A stretch of DNA of 64,000 nt from Rosettibacter firmus (GTDB taxonomy: Bacteria > Bacteroidota > Ignavibacteria > Ignavibacteriales > Melioribacteraceae): positions 1-64,000 of the forward strand of contig NZ_JAYKGJ010000001.1 of the NCBI RefSeq assembly GCF_036860695.1, written 5' to 3'. How positions within the stretch are numbered: the stretch's first letter is position 1; the number at the start of each line of letters is the position of its first letter. Made by a program: the position numbers and the translations under genes. Shown here piece by piece: positions 26,240 to 35,836 of this stretch. The notes under the pieces are model-generated. The model saw only the letters and a program-made list of their open reading frames with translations, ran no database searches and had not been told where the DNA came from.

Positions 26240-26379
26240 ACTAACCTCCAATTTCTGATAAATTAGACGATACTTAATAAAAAAAGTTATATAAATAATT
26301 ACAACAGTTTATAAAGATTATAGTAAAAACTCATTTCTTTTTTTATTTTCTATTATGAAATAAAAATTTTTCAATAAAG

Positions 26380-29300
26380 ATGACAAATGAAGAATTAAAT
26401 AATCTTCAAGCAGAAGCTTATGAACATCTCTGGAATGGCAGATATAGATTAGCACTTTCTACTGCAGAAAAAGTTTATCAATATCGTCCAGACGATAGCG
26501 AAGCAGCAATATGTCTGGCTTGGGCATATCTTGAAAATGGAAATCCCTCTAAAGCACTTGAATTTGCAAACCTTGCTGTTGAATTAAAAGGTGAATCATC
26601 CCATACCAGATTTTTCAGAGCTTACCTCCTTTCGCGTTTAAGTATATTTGAAGGTGCTATTGCAGATATTGAAAAATCAATTAAAAGTGAAAAAGAATTA
26701 TTGAGCTGGACTTATCTCACACTTGCTCGTTCTTATGCTGGTTTGAATAAATTCGATAATGCATTAAACGTATTAAAGTTAGAATCTCTATTAGAAAATG
26801 AAAATAATCAGGCAGTAAATAAACTTAATATACTTATTCAAAAAGCAAAACAATATACAAGTAAAGAATTTGAGTTCACATCCAATCGAATAAAAGAAAT
26901 ATTAAATGATGCTATTGATGCTATTAAATCAAAAGAATATTGGTTTTCGTTACTTACATCAAGAATTTTATTATCATTAAACATTTCTGAAAAAATAAAA
27001 GAAGAAGCTGAGTTAATTGAGCTTGAATCGATGTTCCATTTATTTCAATATCGTCCTGCACTGAAAAAGGCAGAATCATTAAAAAGCAAGTTCAACAAAA
27101 ATCAAAAATTTAATTTCATCTATAATTCACTCAAAAAATATTTAACTGTAGAAGAAGAGAGTCAGGAAGAACCATTACAAAGCATAAAAATAAAACATGA
27201 ATACTCATTCGAGTTACCAGATTTATCCAATATTGAAGAGAAAGTGCAATATAAATTTAAATCCATTGCATATCCAAATGATTATGTAGAAATAATATCC
27301 ATTAAAATATTTGATTCAGATAAAGAAATTAAAACAGGTGAACGTAGTTTTTATAAGCAGATAGATCAAAATATCAATTGGCTTGGTGCAGAAGTAATTT
27401 TTAATAATCCATTTTACCAGAAAGAAAATCGTTCTTATGATTGCAGTTTAGTATGGTATATAAATGATTTTGAAATTGGCAGAAACGAATTTAAACTAAA
27501 CATACCTAAAGATTGGGATTCGATTATATTCACTCAAAATATGGGCTCAGATAAATCTGGTTTCTGGAAAAAAGGTCAAGCAAAGGTAGAAGTATATATT
27601 AACAATTTCAAAGTTGGTGAAAAATATTTTGGAATTGATGATACACGCCTTAACGAAGAAGAATTTACACCTCCAGAACCAAAAACAAAAACTAAAGAAA
27701 CACAAACATCAACACCTGTAATTCCAGCATCTGAAAAAAATATTGACGAACTATTAGCTGAACTGGATTCATTTATAGGATTAAATAATATTAAACAAGC
27801 TATAAGAGATTTTATTTCTTACCTCGAATTTATAAAAGAACGAAAAAAATTTGGTTTAAAGACAGAAGAAAAAATTGCTATCAATGCTGTATTTCTTGGT
27901 AATCCTGGTTCAGGTAAAACAACTATAGCAAGATTATTAGGAAGCATATTTAAAGCAATGGGCATATTACCATCAGGTCATGTTGTTGAAGTTGATAGAG
28001 CAGGATTAGTTGGACAATATATTGGTGAAACTGCACAAAAAACAGAAAAAGTAATAAATGATGCAATGGGCGGTGTACTATTTATTGACGAAGCATATAC
28101 TCTTGTAAAAAAAGGAAGTTCATCACAGGACTTTGGACAGGAAGCCATAGATATCCTTCTTAAAAGAATGGAAGATCGTAAAGGTGAATTTGTTGTAATT
28201 GCTGCAGGATATACTGATGAAATGAATGCTTTCCTTGAATCAAATCCAGGTTTAAAATCAAGATTTACTCATACTTTCATCTTTGAAGATTATACACCAG
28301 ATGAATTAGTTCAAATATTAAATCAGTATCTTAAAAAGGAAGAATATAATATTACAAATGATGCTCTGGAATTTTTACATAAAGAATTCATTAACCTTTA
28401 TAGAAATAGAGATAAAAGTTTTGGTAATGCTCGATTAATAAGAAAAATCTTTGAAGAAGCTAAAATAAATTTAAGTAAACGAGTTCTTACATTACCTGAA
28501 CACGAAAGAACAAAAGATAAATTAAACACAATAACTATTGATGATATCCTACCAATACTAAGAAAAGATAAAGGAAAAGATTTCAAACTTCCTATTAACG
28601 AAGAAGCACTGCAGGAAGCTCTTAACGAACTTAATAATCTCGTTGGTTTAAAATCTGTTAAAAAGGAAATTAACGATCTTGTAAAACTTGCAAGATTTTT
28701 TGCGGAGCAAGGTGAAGACTTAAGAGATAAAATAGCAAATCACTACTTGTTTCTGGGCAATCCTGGTACTGGAAAAACTACCGTAGCAAGAATTTTTAGT
28801 AAAATCTTTTCTGCTCTTGGAGTTTTATCTAAAGGACATCTCGTTGAAACAGATAGACAGGGATTGGTTGCAGGATATGTTGGACAAACAGCAGAAAAAA
28901 CTACTAATATAATTGATAAAGCAATAGGTGGAACTTTATTTATTGACGAAGCCTATTCTTTAACCAAACCAGAAACTCATGGAACTGATTTCGGCAGAGA
29001 AGCAATTGACATATTGCTCAAAAGAATGGAAGATGATCGTGGTAAATTTATTGTAATTGCAGCAGGTTACACAGATGAGATGAAAAAATTTATTGCATCT
29101 AATCCTGGATTGGAATCAAGATTTACCAAATCAATTTACTTTGAAGATTATACACCAGAAGAAATGTTTGAAATTATTAAAAGAAACCTTTTAAAAGATA
29201 AAAAGAAATTAACCGAAGAAGCTGAAACTTTGCTCAAAAACTATTTTAATAATCTTTACAAAACAAGAGATAAAAAATTTGGTAATGCAAGAGTAGTAAG

Positions 29301-30276
29301 AAATATTTATGAATTACTAAAACAAAAATTGATGCTCCGTATCGCAGACTTGCCACCTGATAAAAGAACAGAAGAGACTCTAAGTACCATCATTAAACAG
29401 GATATAATCGAAGTAATAGGAAAAAGCAGCAGTGCTTCTGAATATCAGGTGAAAGGAGATCCATTAAAATTGCAGGAATATATGGATGAATTAAATTCTT
29501 TGGTTGGCTTAGAAAAGGTTAAAGAAAAAATATATCAATTAATAAGTGGTTCTAAAATTATTCAACTTAAAAAAGAACGTGGTTTGCATGTAATAGAAAA
29601 AAATCTCCATTCAATATTTATAGGAAATGATGGAACTGGTAAAACAACAGTTGCAAAAATTCTAAGCAAAATATTAAAGGAACTTGGAATCTTAGAAAAA
29701 GGTCACTTAATAAAAGTAAACCGTACTGATTTAGTTGTAAATTATCAGGGTAAAACTGCAAGTAACACAGATCAAATAATTCGTGAAGCACTGGGCGGAA
29801 TATTATTCATTGATGAAGCATATGAATTGATCCAAAGTAATGACGATTTTGGATACGAAGCAATTTCCACTATTCTAAGAAGAATGAGTGAATATAAAAC
29901 TAAGTTCATTGTTATACTATCAGGAATTACTTCTAAGATGAATAAGTTTATGAAATCATATCCAGATATAATTAAGAATTTTTCAAATATAATTGAGTTT
30001 GATGATTACAATCCCCGACAGCTACTTTCTATATCATATTTGATTGCTAATAGTCACGGATATGAACTCGATGAAGGAGCTTTGCAAATGCTTCTTGAAA
30101 TTTTTACACAACTTTACGAAAAAAGAGATGAAAACTTCAGAAATGCTTTTATGGCCAAAAGTATTTTATATTCTGCAATTACCAAACAAGAACAAAGAAT
30201 TTCTTCGATTATAAATCCTACAGATGAAGATCTAAAAACAATCACACTCGAAGATGTTATGTTGATTGAAATGTAA
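26380..30276 (+). CDS. Giant TPR / triple AAA+ (CbbX/SpoVK-type) ATPase
   Basis: 1298 residues. TPR-like helices (about 1-170) are followed by a helical stretch, a beta-rich region of unknown fold (about 280-425), a Lys/Thr/Pro linker, and three CbbX/SpoVK-type AAA+ modules. Walker A motifs are at 507-515 (GNPGSGKTT), 793-801 (GNPGTGKTT) and 1082-1090 (GNDGTGKTT). Walker B acids are Asp570/Glu571, Asp856/Glu857 and Asp1145/Glu1146. Arginine fingers Arg628 and Arg914 (SRF) are present in modules 1 and 2; in module 3 the site is Asn1200 (KNF). The sensor-2 FGNAR is FRNAF in module 3. Module 3 therefore looks able to bind ATP but impaired in hydrolysis. It starts the operon with the ABC exporter genes, 2 bp away. 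Related proteins include EccA of type VII secretion and CbbX; the role here is unknown. Confidence 0.88.
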   Translation: MTNEELNNLQAEAYEHLWNGRYRLALSTAEKVYQYRPDDSEAAICLAWAYLENGNPSKALEFANLAVELKGESSHTRFFRAYLLSRLSIFEGAIADIEKSIKSEKELLSWTYLTLARSYAGLNKFDNALNVLKLESLLENENNQAVNKLNILIQKAKQYTSKEFEFTSNRIKEILNDAIDAIKSKEYWFSLLTSRILLSLNISEKIKEEAELIELESMFHLFQYRPALKKAESLKSKFNKNQKFNFIYNSLKKYLTVEEESQEEPLQSIKIKHEYSFELPDLSNIEEKVQYKFKSIAYPNDYVEIISIKIFDSDKEIKTGERSFYKQIDQNINWLGAEVIFNNPFYQKENRSYDCSLVWYINDFEIGRNEFKLNIPKDWDSIIFTQNMGSDKSGFWKKGQAKVEVYINNFKVGEKYFGIDDTRLNEEEFTPPEPKTKTKETQTSTPVIPASEKNIDELLAELDSFIGLNNIKQAIRDFISYLEFIKERKKFGLKTEEKIAINAVFLGNPGSGKTTIARLLGSIFKAMGILPSGHVVEVDRAGLVGQYIGETAQKTEKVINDAMGGVLFIDEAYTLVKKGSSSQDFGQEAIDILLKRMEDRKGEFVVIAAGYTDEMNAFLESNPGLKSRFTHTFIFEDYTPDELVQILNQYLKKEEYNITNDALEFLHKEFINLYRNRDKSFGNARLIRKIFEEAKINLSKRVLTLPEHERTKDKLNTITIDDILPILRKDKGKDFKLPINEEALQEALNELNNLVGLKSVKKEINDLVKLARFFAEQGEDLRDKIANHYLFLGNPGTGKTTVARIFSKIFSALGVLSKGHLVETDRQGLVAGYVGQTAEKTTNIIDKAIGGTLFIDEAYSLTKPETHGTDFGREAIDILLKRMEDDRGKFIVIAAGYTDEMKKFIASNPGLESRFTKSIYFEDYTPEEMFEIIKRNLLKDKKKLTEEAETLLKNYFNNLYKTRDKKFGNARVVRNIYELLKQKLMLRIADLPPDKRTEETLSTIIKQDIIEVIGKSSSASEYQVKGDPLKLQEYMDELNSLVGLEKVKEKIYQLISGSKIIQLKKERGLHVIEKNLHSIFIGNDGTGKTTVAKILSKILKELGILEKGHLIKVNRTDLVVNYQGKTASNTDQIIREALGGILFIDEAYELIQSNDDFGYEAISTILRRMSEYKTKFIVILSGITSKMNKFMKSYPDIIKNFSNIIEFDDYNPRQLLSISYLIANSHGYELDEGALQMLLEIFTQLYEKRDENFRNAFMAKSILYSAITKQEQRISSIINPTDEDLKTITLEDVMLIEM

Positions 30277-30278
30277 CC

Positions 30279-31001
30279 ATGCTAACAATTAAAAATCTAA
30301 CAAAAAACTTTGATTCTCTTACTGCTGTTAATTCTATTAATCTCAATATTCCCAGAGGTGAACTTTTTGGTTTTCTTGGTCCAAATGGTGCTGGTAAAAC
30401 AACAACCATTAAAATGATTGTTGGCTTACTTACTCCATCAGCAGGAAATATTTTTGTAGATGGAATCGATGTGTGGAAAAATCCTGTAATATCAAAAATG
30501 AAAATAGGCTATATACCAGATCAACCATACTTATACGATAAACTCTCTGGAAGAGAATATTTATATTTCAGTGGTGGACTCTACAAACTAAATAAAGACA
30601 AGATCAGAAATAAAATTGATGAATTGATTGACACATTAAAAATTGGTAACTGGATAGATAAAAGAACTGAAGAATACTCACAGGGAATGAAACAAAGAAT
30701 TGTTATTGCTTCTGCTTTCCTTCACGATCCTGAATTAATTGTTATTGACGAACCAATGATTGGATTAGATCCACCAACAGCTTACATTGTAAAAAAATTT
30801 TTTGTTGAACAAGTAAGAAATGGGAAAACAATTTTTATGTCCACTCACAGTCTGAATATTGTAGAAGAAATATGCACCTCTGTAGGTATTATTCATAAAG
30901 GTAAAATAATTTTTAATGATACCATTCAATCACTAAATAAATTAATTCAAGAAAAAAATAATAATTTCGAAGAGTTATTCATTGAACTCACAAATGATTA
31001 A
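30279..31001 (+). CDS. ABC transporter ATP-binding protein
   Basis: 240-residue nucleotide-binding subunit. Walker A is GPNGAGKT (34-41). The signature is YSQGMKQR, a common variant of LSGGQ in the ABC-2/Ecs-type exporters. Walker B is LIVIDEPMIGLD, and the switch histidine is in STHSLN. It starts 2 bp after the AAA+ gene and its stop overlaps the permease start (TAATG), so all three are likely made together. Its substrate is not known. Confidence 0.93.
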   Translation: MLTIKNLTKNFDSLTAVNSINLNIPRGELFGFLGPNGAGKTTTIKMIVGLLTPSAGNIFVDGIDVWKNPVISKMKIGYIPDQPYLYDKLSGREYLYFSGGLYKLNKDKIRNKIDELIDTLKIGNWIDKRTEEYSQGMKQRIVIASAFLHDPELIVIDEPMIGLDPPTAYIVKKFFVEQVRNGKTIFMSTHSLNIVEEICTSVGIIHKGKIIFNDTIQSLNKLIQEKNNNFEELFIELTND

Positions 31002-32695
31002 TGAAACAATTAATTCACTTACTAAAATATAAACTATTACTTTTCTTACGATTTGACAGAAAATTAAATTTTAGTGAAATTATTAAAAATTTTGGAAGCA
31101 GTCTTGTTTATATTGGCTTCAGTATAGGCACTTTTCTTTTTACTAAATTTTTAATATGGTTTTTATTAATAAAAATCAGAATCGGTCTCTTTTTGCTTCA
31201 CGAATTTATTTCAATGCTAATGTTTATTTTTTTTGTATCTGTTAATGTTGGTAATATAATTGTTTCTTATTCAACACTTTACAAATCAAATGAATTAAGC
31301 TTCTTAATTACTCGTCCCATAGAGCCACTAAAAATATTCCTCATAAAATTTCTTGATAACTTCTTTTATAGTTCTTCTACATTAATTTTAATTTTGATTT
31401 CTGTATTACTTGGCTACTCAATTTATTTCAAGATGAGTATCAGCTCAATGCTAATCTTTTTCCTGTTTAATTTTATTCCATATATTTTTTCTGCGGGATG
31501 TCTTGGTGTTATTATACTCTTATTGATATTAAAACTTGCTACAAAATATAGTCTTCGTAAAATAATTTTATCTGCTATAATTCTATATCTCATTTTAGTT
31601 TATTCTTTCTTCGAAATTCAATCACCAGTTAAACTTGTAAATTCAATTATGAAATATTATCCTTTTGAAAATCGTGATATATTTTTCGAAGAAATAATAC
31701 CACCTTTACTTAAATATTTACCAAATCACTGGTTATCGGAATCTGCCTACTGGCTTGTTAAAAATAATTTTTACAAATCTATTTCACTTTTTATTTATCA
31801 AATAATTTTCTCTATTGTACTTTTTTCTATTGCCATAATTTTAGGCAAACATTTATACTACGATACATTATTCAGTTCAATTAAATTCAAAAAAGAGAAA
31901 TCAATTTTATACAAACTACAGAACAATGTATTTACCTTTACAAAAAAATCAATATTGCATCCTGTTACAGAATCAATTCTAAAAAAAGAAATAATACTTT
32001 TTATACGTGAGCCAAGTCAAATTATTCATTTTGGTGTTATCTTTTTTTTAATTATAACATTTGCAATCAGTATCAGTAGAATTCAGTATACAGGTTTTGG
32101 AAATTATCTGCTCCAGACAATAATTTATTTATCTATTATGATTTTTAACTTCTTATTAATATCAACTCTATCTTTGCGATTTGTTTTCCCCCTCATAAGC
32201 TTAGAAGGACTTTCATTCTGGAAAATAAAATCTGCTCCTGTTAATATGAATAAATTAGCACTCAATAAATTATTTCCAGCTGGTATAGTAATTTTACTTA
32301 CAGCTTTATTCTTAAATCTATTATGCAATTTTAGATTTGGAACTGAAATTTTATTAATATCATCATTAATAACTCTCTTTACATCAATAATAATTTTATT
32401 AATTAATTATGGGATGGGAGGAATATTTGTAAATTTCAGAGAAAAGAATCCAATAAGATTAGCTTCGTCAAGAGGTGCTTCTCTCTCCTTTCTTATAAAT
32501 GTAATTGTTTTACTTATGATAATTTTACTAATATTGAATTACTTTGTTGAATATTTCTTAAGTCTAAACTTAAGCAAGAATTTTAATTACACACATATAA
32601 TTTATTCATTAATTATAATAACATTTTTATCTATCGCTATTGCTTTTATATTTTACAGGAATAGTCTGAAAGCACTTGAAAAAGATTTTATCTAA
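31001..32695 (+). CDS. ABC exporter permease
   Basis: 564-residue membrane protein with about 12-14 hydrophobic segments. The block SLEGLSFWKIKSAPVN in the second half is a mark of the large putative ABC exporter permeases (EcsB/YthQ-like). The first ~290 residues and the last ~260 look like two related membrane halves joined by a charged loop (FKKEKS). It forms a pair with the preceding ATPase. It ends 4 bp inside the convergent SDR gene. Which substrate it moves cannot be told; the link to the AAA+ protein is the only clue. Confidence 0.83.
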   Translation: MKQLIHLLKYKLLLFLRFDRKLNFSEIIKNFGSSLVYIGFSIGTFLFTKFLIWFLLIKIRIGLFLLHEFISMLMFIFFVSVNVGNIIVSYSTLYKSNELSFLITRPIEPLKIFLIKFLDNFFYSSSTLILILISVLLGYSIYFKMSISSMLIFFLFNFIPYIFSAGCLGVIILLLILKLATKYSLRKIILSAIILYLILVYSFFEIQSPVKLVNSIMKYYPFENRDIFFEEIIPPLLKYLPNHWLSESAYWLVKNNFYKSISLFIYQIIFSIVLFSIAIILGKHLYYDTLFSSIKFKKEKSILYKLQNNVFTFTKKSILHPVTESILKKEIILFIREPSQIIHFGVIFFLIITFAISISRIQYTGFGNYLLQTIIYLSIMIFNFLLISTLSLRFVFPLISLEGLSFWKIKSAPVNMNKLALNKLFPAGIVILLTALFLNLLCNFRFGTEILLISSLITLFTSIIILLINYGMGGIFVNFREKNPIRLASSRGASLSFLINVIVLLMIILLILNYFVEYFLSLNLSKNFNYTHIIYSLIIITFLSIAIAFIFYRNSLKALEKDFI

Positions 32696-33489
32696 CTTTT
32701 ATAACTTCTAATATAAAGAGAATATGCAATTTCCCCTGCTAAAGTAACAGCAATTCTTCTCGGGATTACTTTTATAAATATTGTAATTAATTTATTTTTT
32801 AATCCATCAACTACAGAAGGTTTTTTGCCAAGTGCTCTTAAAGCAGTTTTAACCACATCACTTGCTTCTCGAGGCAAAGGTCCAACACCAATCTTAGCAA
32901 TTCTTTGAAATTCTGTATTAGTACCACCAGGATTAAGTGCAAGTACATCAATGTTGTACTTTTTTAATTCCCACCATAATGCTTCTCCCATAAAAAGATT
33001 AAAAGCTTTTGTTGCAGAATATGTAGTCATCATTGGTGTTGGTTGAAATGCTACAGTACTTCCTAAAAAAATTATTGCACCTTTTTTTCTCTTAATCATC
33101 TCAGGAAGATAATAATGTGTTAATAGAGTTGGTGCAATGCAATTTACTTTAATCATCTCAATTTCCTTATCAGTATTACAACTAATAAATTCTCCTGTAG
33201 AACCAAAACCTGCATTATTAATCAGAATTCCTATTTCTTTACCATTCGTGCATTTAAACAATTCATCAAGGAAATTTTCTTTAGATAAATCTACATTAGC
33301 AATAATTGATTCTGTATTATATTCTTTTTTTAAATAATCTGATAAAGCTTCAAGTCTATATTTCCTTCTTGCTACCAATATTAATTTCATTCCCAATTTT
33401 GCCAGTTGTTTGGCAAATTCTTCTCCAATACCTGATGATGCTCCTGTAACTAATGCCCACTCTCCATATTTTTGAGAAAGGTTTAACAT
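32692..33489 (-). CDS. Short-chain dehydrogenase (DltE/YqjQ-like)
   Basis: 265-residue classical SDR. It has the cofactor motif TGASSGIG (about 15-22), the NNAG motif, catalytic Ser in FLGSTVAFQ, and YSATK. The ARRKYRLEAL segment after beta-2 suggests NADP(H). The C-terminal ~45 residues are hydrophobic and basic and may touch the membrane. The substrate is unknown. The 3' end overlaps the ABC permease gene by 4 bp, tail to tail. It is divergent from the cupin gene. Confidence 0.85.
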   Translation of the reverse strand: MLNLSQKYGEWALVTGASSGIGEEFAKQLAKLGMKLILVARRKYRLEALSDYLKKEYNTESIIANVDLSKENFLDELFKCTNGKEIGILINNAGFGSTGEFISCNTDKEIEMIKVNCIAPTLLTHYYLPEMIKRKKGAIIFLGSTVAFQPTPMMTTYSATKAFNLFMGEALWWELKKYNIDVLALNPGGTNTEFQRIAKIGVGPLPREASDVVKTALRALGKKPSVVDGLKNKLITIFIKVIPRRIAVTLAGEIAYSLYIRSYKS

Positions 33490-33585
33490 AAAATAGTTCC
33501 TGATTTTATTTTTAATAAAATGTAAATTAAATAAATGTTATATTTATTATAAAATGAATTTACAACTATAAATAAAGGAACAAAT

Positions 33586-33936
33586 ATGAAAGTAATAAAC
33601 ATCAAAAATGTTGAATCAAAAAAAGTGATGATGGATGGAGCTTTTAATGCTTACAAACAAATACCAATTTCAAAAGCAGATGGTACTCCAAATTTTTCTA
33701 TGAGAGTATTTACAATAGAGCCCAATGGATATACTCCATATCATAAACATAATTATGAACAATTAAATTATATAATTGAAGGTGAAGGAATTTTAATAAA
33801 TGAGAATCAAGATGAAATCCCGCTTAATGAAGGGGATTTTGTATTAGTTTTACCAAATGAAATTCATCAATACAAAAATAAGTCGAGCAACAAAAATTTT
33901 GTTTTTATTTGTTGTGTCCCAAAAGAATTCGAATAA
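33586..33936 (+). CDS. Small cupin protein
   Basis: 116-residue single cupin domain. The metal motifs are YHKHNYEQ (His, His and Glu) and PNEIHQY (His), so the four usual ligands are present. Function is open: such proteins include isomerases, dioxygenases and sugar- or cofactor-binding proteins. An AAAGGAAC lies 6 nt before the ATG. It is a single gene, convergent with the BMC shell gene, whose stop is 1 bp away. Confidence 0.85.
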   Translation: MKVINIKNVESKKVMMDGAFNAYKQIPISKADGTPNFSMRVFTIEPNGYTPYHKHNYEQLNYIIEGEGILINENQDEIPLNEGDFVLVLPNEIHQYKNKSSNKNFVFICCVPKEFE

Positions 33937-33937
33937 A

Positions 33938-34489
33938 TTAAATTAATTCGCTCAATAATTCTGGTCTTGGTTGAGGTATAACAACTTTATTAACAAGTAA
34001 TCCTCTATCTGAAATTACTTTTGCACCAGCTTCTACAGCACTTCTTACAGCAGCAACTTCGCCAGTTAAAGTGCAGAAAGCTTTTCCGCCCAAAGCCATA
34101 GCAAGTCGTATTTCAATAATTTTTACATTAGCAGTTTTAATAGCTGCATCTGCACCTTCAATAAGTGAAGCTACAGAAAATGCTTCCAGAATTCCAAGAG
34201 CTTCGAGCATATCAACCTGAGTATGTCCAGATAAAGCAGGAAAAATATCTTTATGAACATTTGGTATTACAAATGAATCAACAATAGCAAAATCAATTTG
34301 ATTAATCGCACTATCTACAGCCGATTGCACTTCTGCTACTTCTCCACCAATCATTACCATATATTTACCAGAACAAATACTTCTGGACAATATCAATTCA
34401 ACATGAGAAGTTTTCAACATAATATCTGCAGCTTGCATACCTGCAGCAATGCTTGTTAATTCTACTAAACCAAGAGAATTCATTTCCAT
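33938..34489 (-). CDS. Tandem-domain bacterial microcompartment shell protein (PduT-like BMC-T)
   Basis: 183 residues with two BMC domains in a row (SLGLVELTSIAAGMQAAD near the start and ALGILEAFSVASLIEGAD in the second half), so it should form trimers that mimic hexamers. Cys39 in SICSGK lies where PduT has Cys38, the ligand of a [4Fe-4S] cluster in the central pore. An electron-passing shell tile is therefore likely. The GTG nine bases upstream is in frame, but AGGTG sits 6 nt ahead of the ATG at 34489, which is chosen. It is the last gene of the clpC-to-BMC run and lies 27 bp after the PduS-like gene, its expected redox partner. No other shell gene is in the window. Confidence 0.9.
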   Translation of the reverse strand: MEMNSLGLVELTSIAAGMQAADIMLKTSHVELILSRSICSGKYMVMIGGEVAEVQSAVDSAINQIDFAIVDSFVIPNVHKDIFPALSGHTQVDMLEALGILEAFSVASLIEGADAAIKTANVKIIEIRLAMALGGKAFCTLTGEVAAVRSAVEAGAKVISDRGLLVNKVVIPQPRPELLSELI

Positions 34490-34516
34490 AATAGTCACCT
34501 TTCTCTAAATTATTTA

Positions 34517-35836
34517 TTAAGATTGTGAAGAAATTATTATATAATCATTGTTCATTTCAGTAATATTACCAGTAATTGAAGCATGAATGTTAGCTCCTAA
34601 TTGGTCTTTTTCAACAATTGCAATTAAATCGCCTTTGTTAACAAAATCTCCAACATTTACTATTGACTTTGCAGGAGCTCCTGCATGCTGTTTCAATAAA
34701 ATTTTAACCTGTTTAGGTTTTGGAACTTCTTTTATAAAAGGAGAATGAACATCATAATCTATTAAATCTAATTTTTTTATTAATAAACTTGTTGGAACTC
34801 TTCTTCCTTCTTTCATAGGATGAACTTTTGGAGGTTTTTTCTGTTCATATCTTAATTTTTCTTGCTTCATAAATACTTTCCCCTGATCGCATGCTTCTCT
34901 TGGATACAAATCTTCTGGACATGAATACAAACTGCATAAACCACACGAACAGCATAAAGCAGCATATTGATTCCATACTTCTTTTCCTGTTGTTGTAAAT
35001 GCTAAAGAACGCATTACTTTATGAGGTTGCACATCATAACCCAGCAAATATCTTGGACAAAATTCAGTGCAATAACTACATTGATCGCAGGCAGATTTAC
35101 CAATACGATTCATATCATGTATTGGTCTTATCATTCTCTTAATTAAATAATGGTCTTTAGGTAAAATTATTAAGCCAGCAGTAGTTTTAGTTACAACATC
35201 ATTTACATCGAAAGTAAGTTTACCCATCAGAATACCACTTACAAAGATTCCAAAATCCTGTATTGTTGTACCACCTACAAATTCGATTAAATCTTTAAAT
35301 GAAGTCCCAATTGGGACAAAAAAAGTGGATGGATTTTTCACTGCACCTGTTACACAAACTATTTTTTCGGTAACAGGAATATCATTTATTGCATTATTAA
35401 TATTAAAAAATGTTTCAACATTATTAACTACACAACCAACATCTAATGGTAAACCATGTGGAGGAATTAATCTTTTAGTTGTTGCATAAACCAATTCGTA
35501 CTCATCACCAGCAGGATAAAAGTCACCAAGAGTATGAATTTCAATTTTACTATTGGAAATATTTTTTTGAATTGATTCGATTGCTTTCACATTTTTTGCT
35601 TTAACACCAAAGAAAGATTTGGTAGCCGAAGTTTGCTTTAACATAATATCTACACCAGCTAAAATTTGAGGAGCAAAATTCACCATTAATTCATAATCTT
35701 TATGAATTAATGGTTCACATTCAGCACCATTAACCAACAAAAATTCTACTTTCGATTTTGCTTTTATGTGAGTAGGAAATCCTGCTCCTCCAGCTCCTAC
35801 TACACCAGCATTAAAAATTTTTTCTACAATATCCAT
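34517..35836 (-). CDS. PduS/RnfC-like iron-sulphur flavoprotein
   Basis: 439 residues of the RnfC/PduS family, which passes electrons from NADH through FMN and Fe-S clusters. The Gly-rich loop GVVGAGGAGFP (11-21) and the NGAECEPL motif mark the NADH/FMN part. Two [4Fe-4S] motifs follow: Cys250/253/256/260 and Cys295 or 296/298/301/306. The C-terminus is a barrel-sandwich domain (about 365-439). In Pdu compartments PduS regenerates cobalamin and contacts PduT. Here the same pair appears without a diol dehydratase. Its start overlaps the phosphatase stop by one base. Confidence 0.88.
   Translation of the reverse strand: MDIVEKIFNAGVVGAGGAGFPTHIKAKSKVEFLLVNGAECEPLIHKDYELMVNFAPQILAGVDIMLKQTSATKSFFGVKAKNVKAIESIQKNISNSKIEIHTLGDFYPAGDEYELVYATTKRLIPPHGLPLDVGCVVNNVETFFNINNAINDIPVTEKIVCVTGAVKNPSTFFVPIGTSFKDLIEFVGGTTIQDFGIFVSGILMGKLTFDVNDVVTKTTAGLIILPKDHYLIKRMIRPIHDMNRIGKSACDQCSYCTEFCPRYLLGYDVQPHKVMRSLAFTTTGKEVWNQYAALCCSCGLCSLYSCPEDLYPREACDQGKVFMKQEKLRYEQKKPPKVHPMKEGRRVPTSLLIKKLDLIDYDVHSPFIKEVPKPKQVKILLKQHAGAPAKSIVNVGDFVNKGDLIAIVEKDQLGANIHASITGNITEMNNDYIIISSQS

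Noticed and set aside
26380-30276. Triple AAA+ gene as a type VII secretion (EccA) locus
   Set aside because: No EccB/C/D/E, EsxA-like or PE/PPE genes are nearby; only the AAA+ type is shared.
32692-33489. SDR gene as a second uronate reductase
   Set aside because: Its motifs are those of DltE/YqjQ-like SDRs and it lies 25 kb from the uronate cluster with no functional neighbour.
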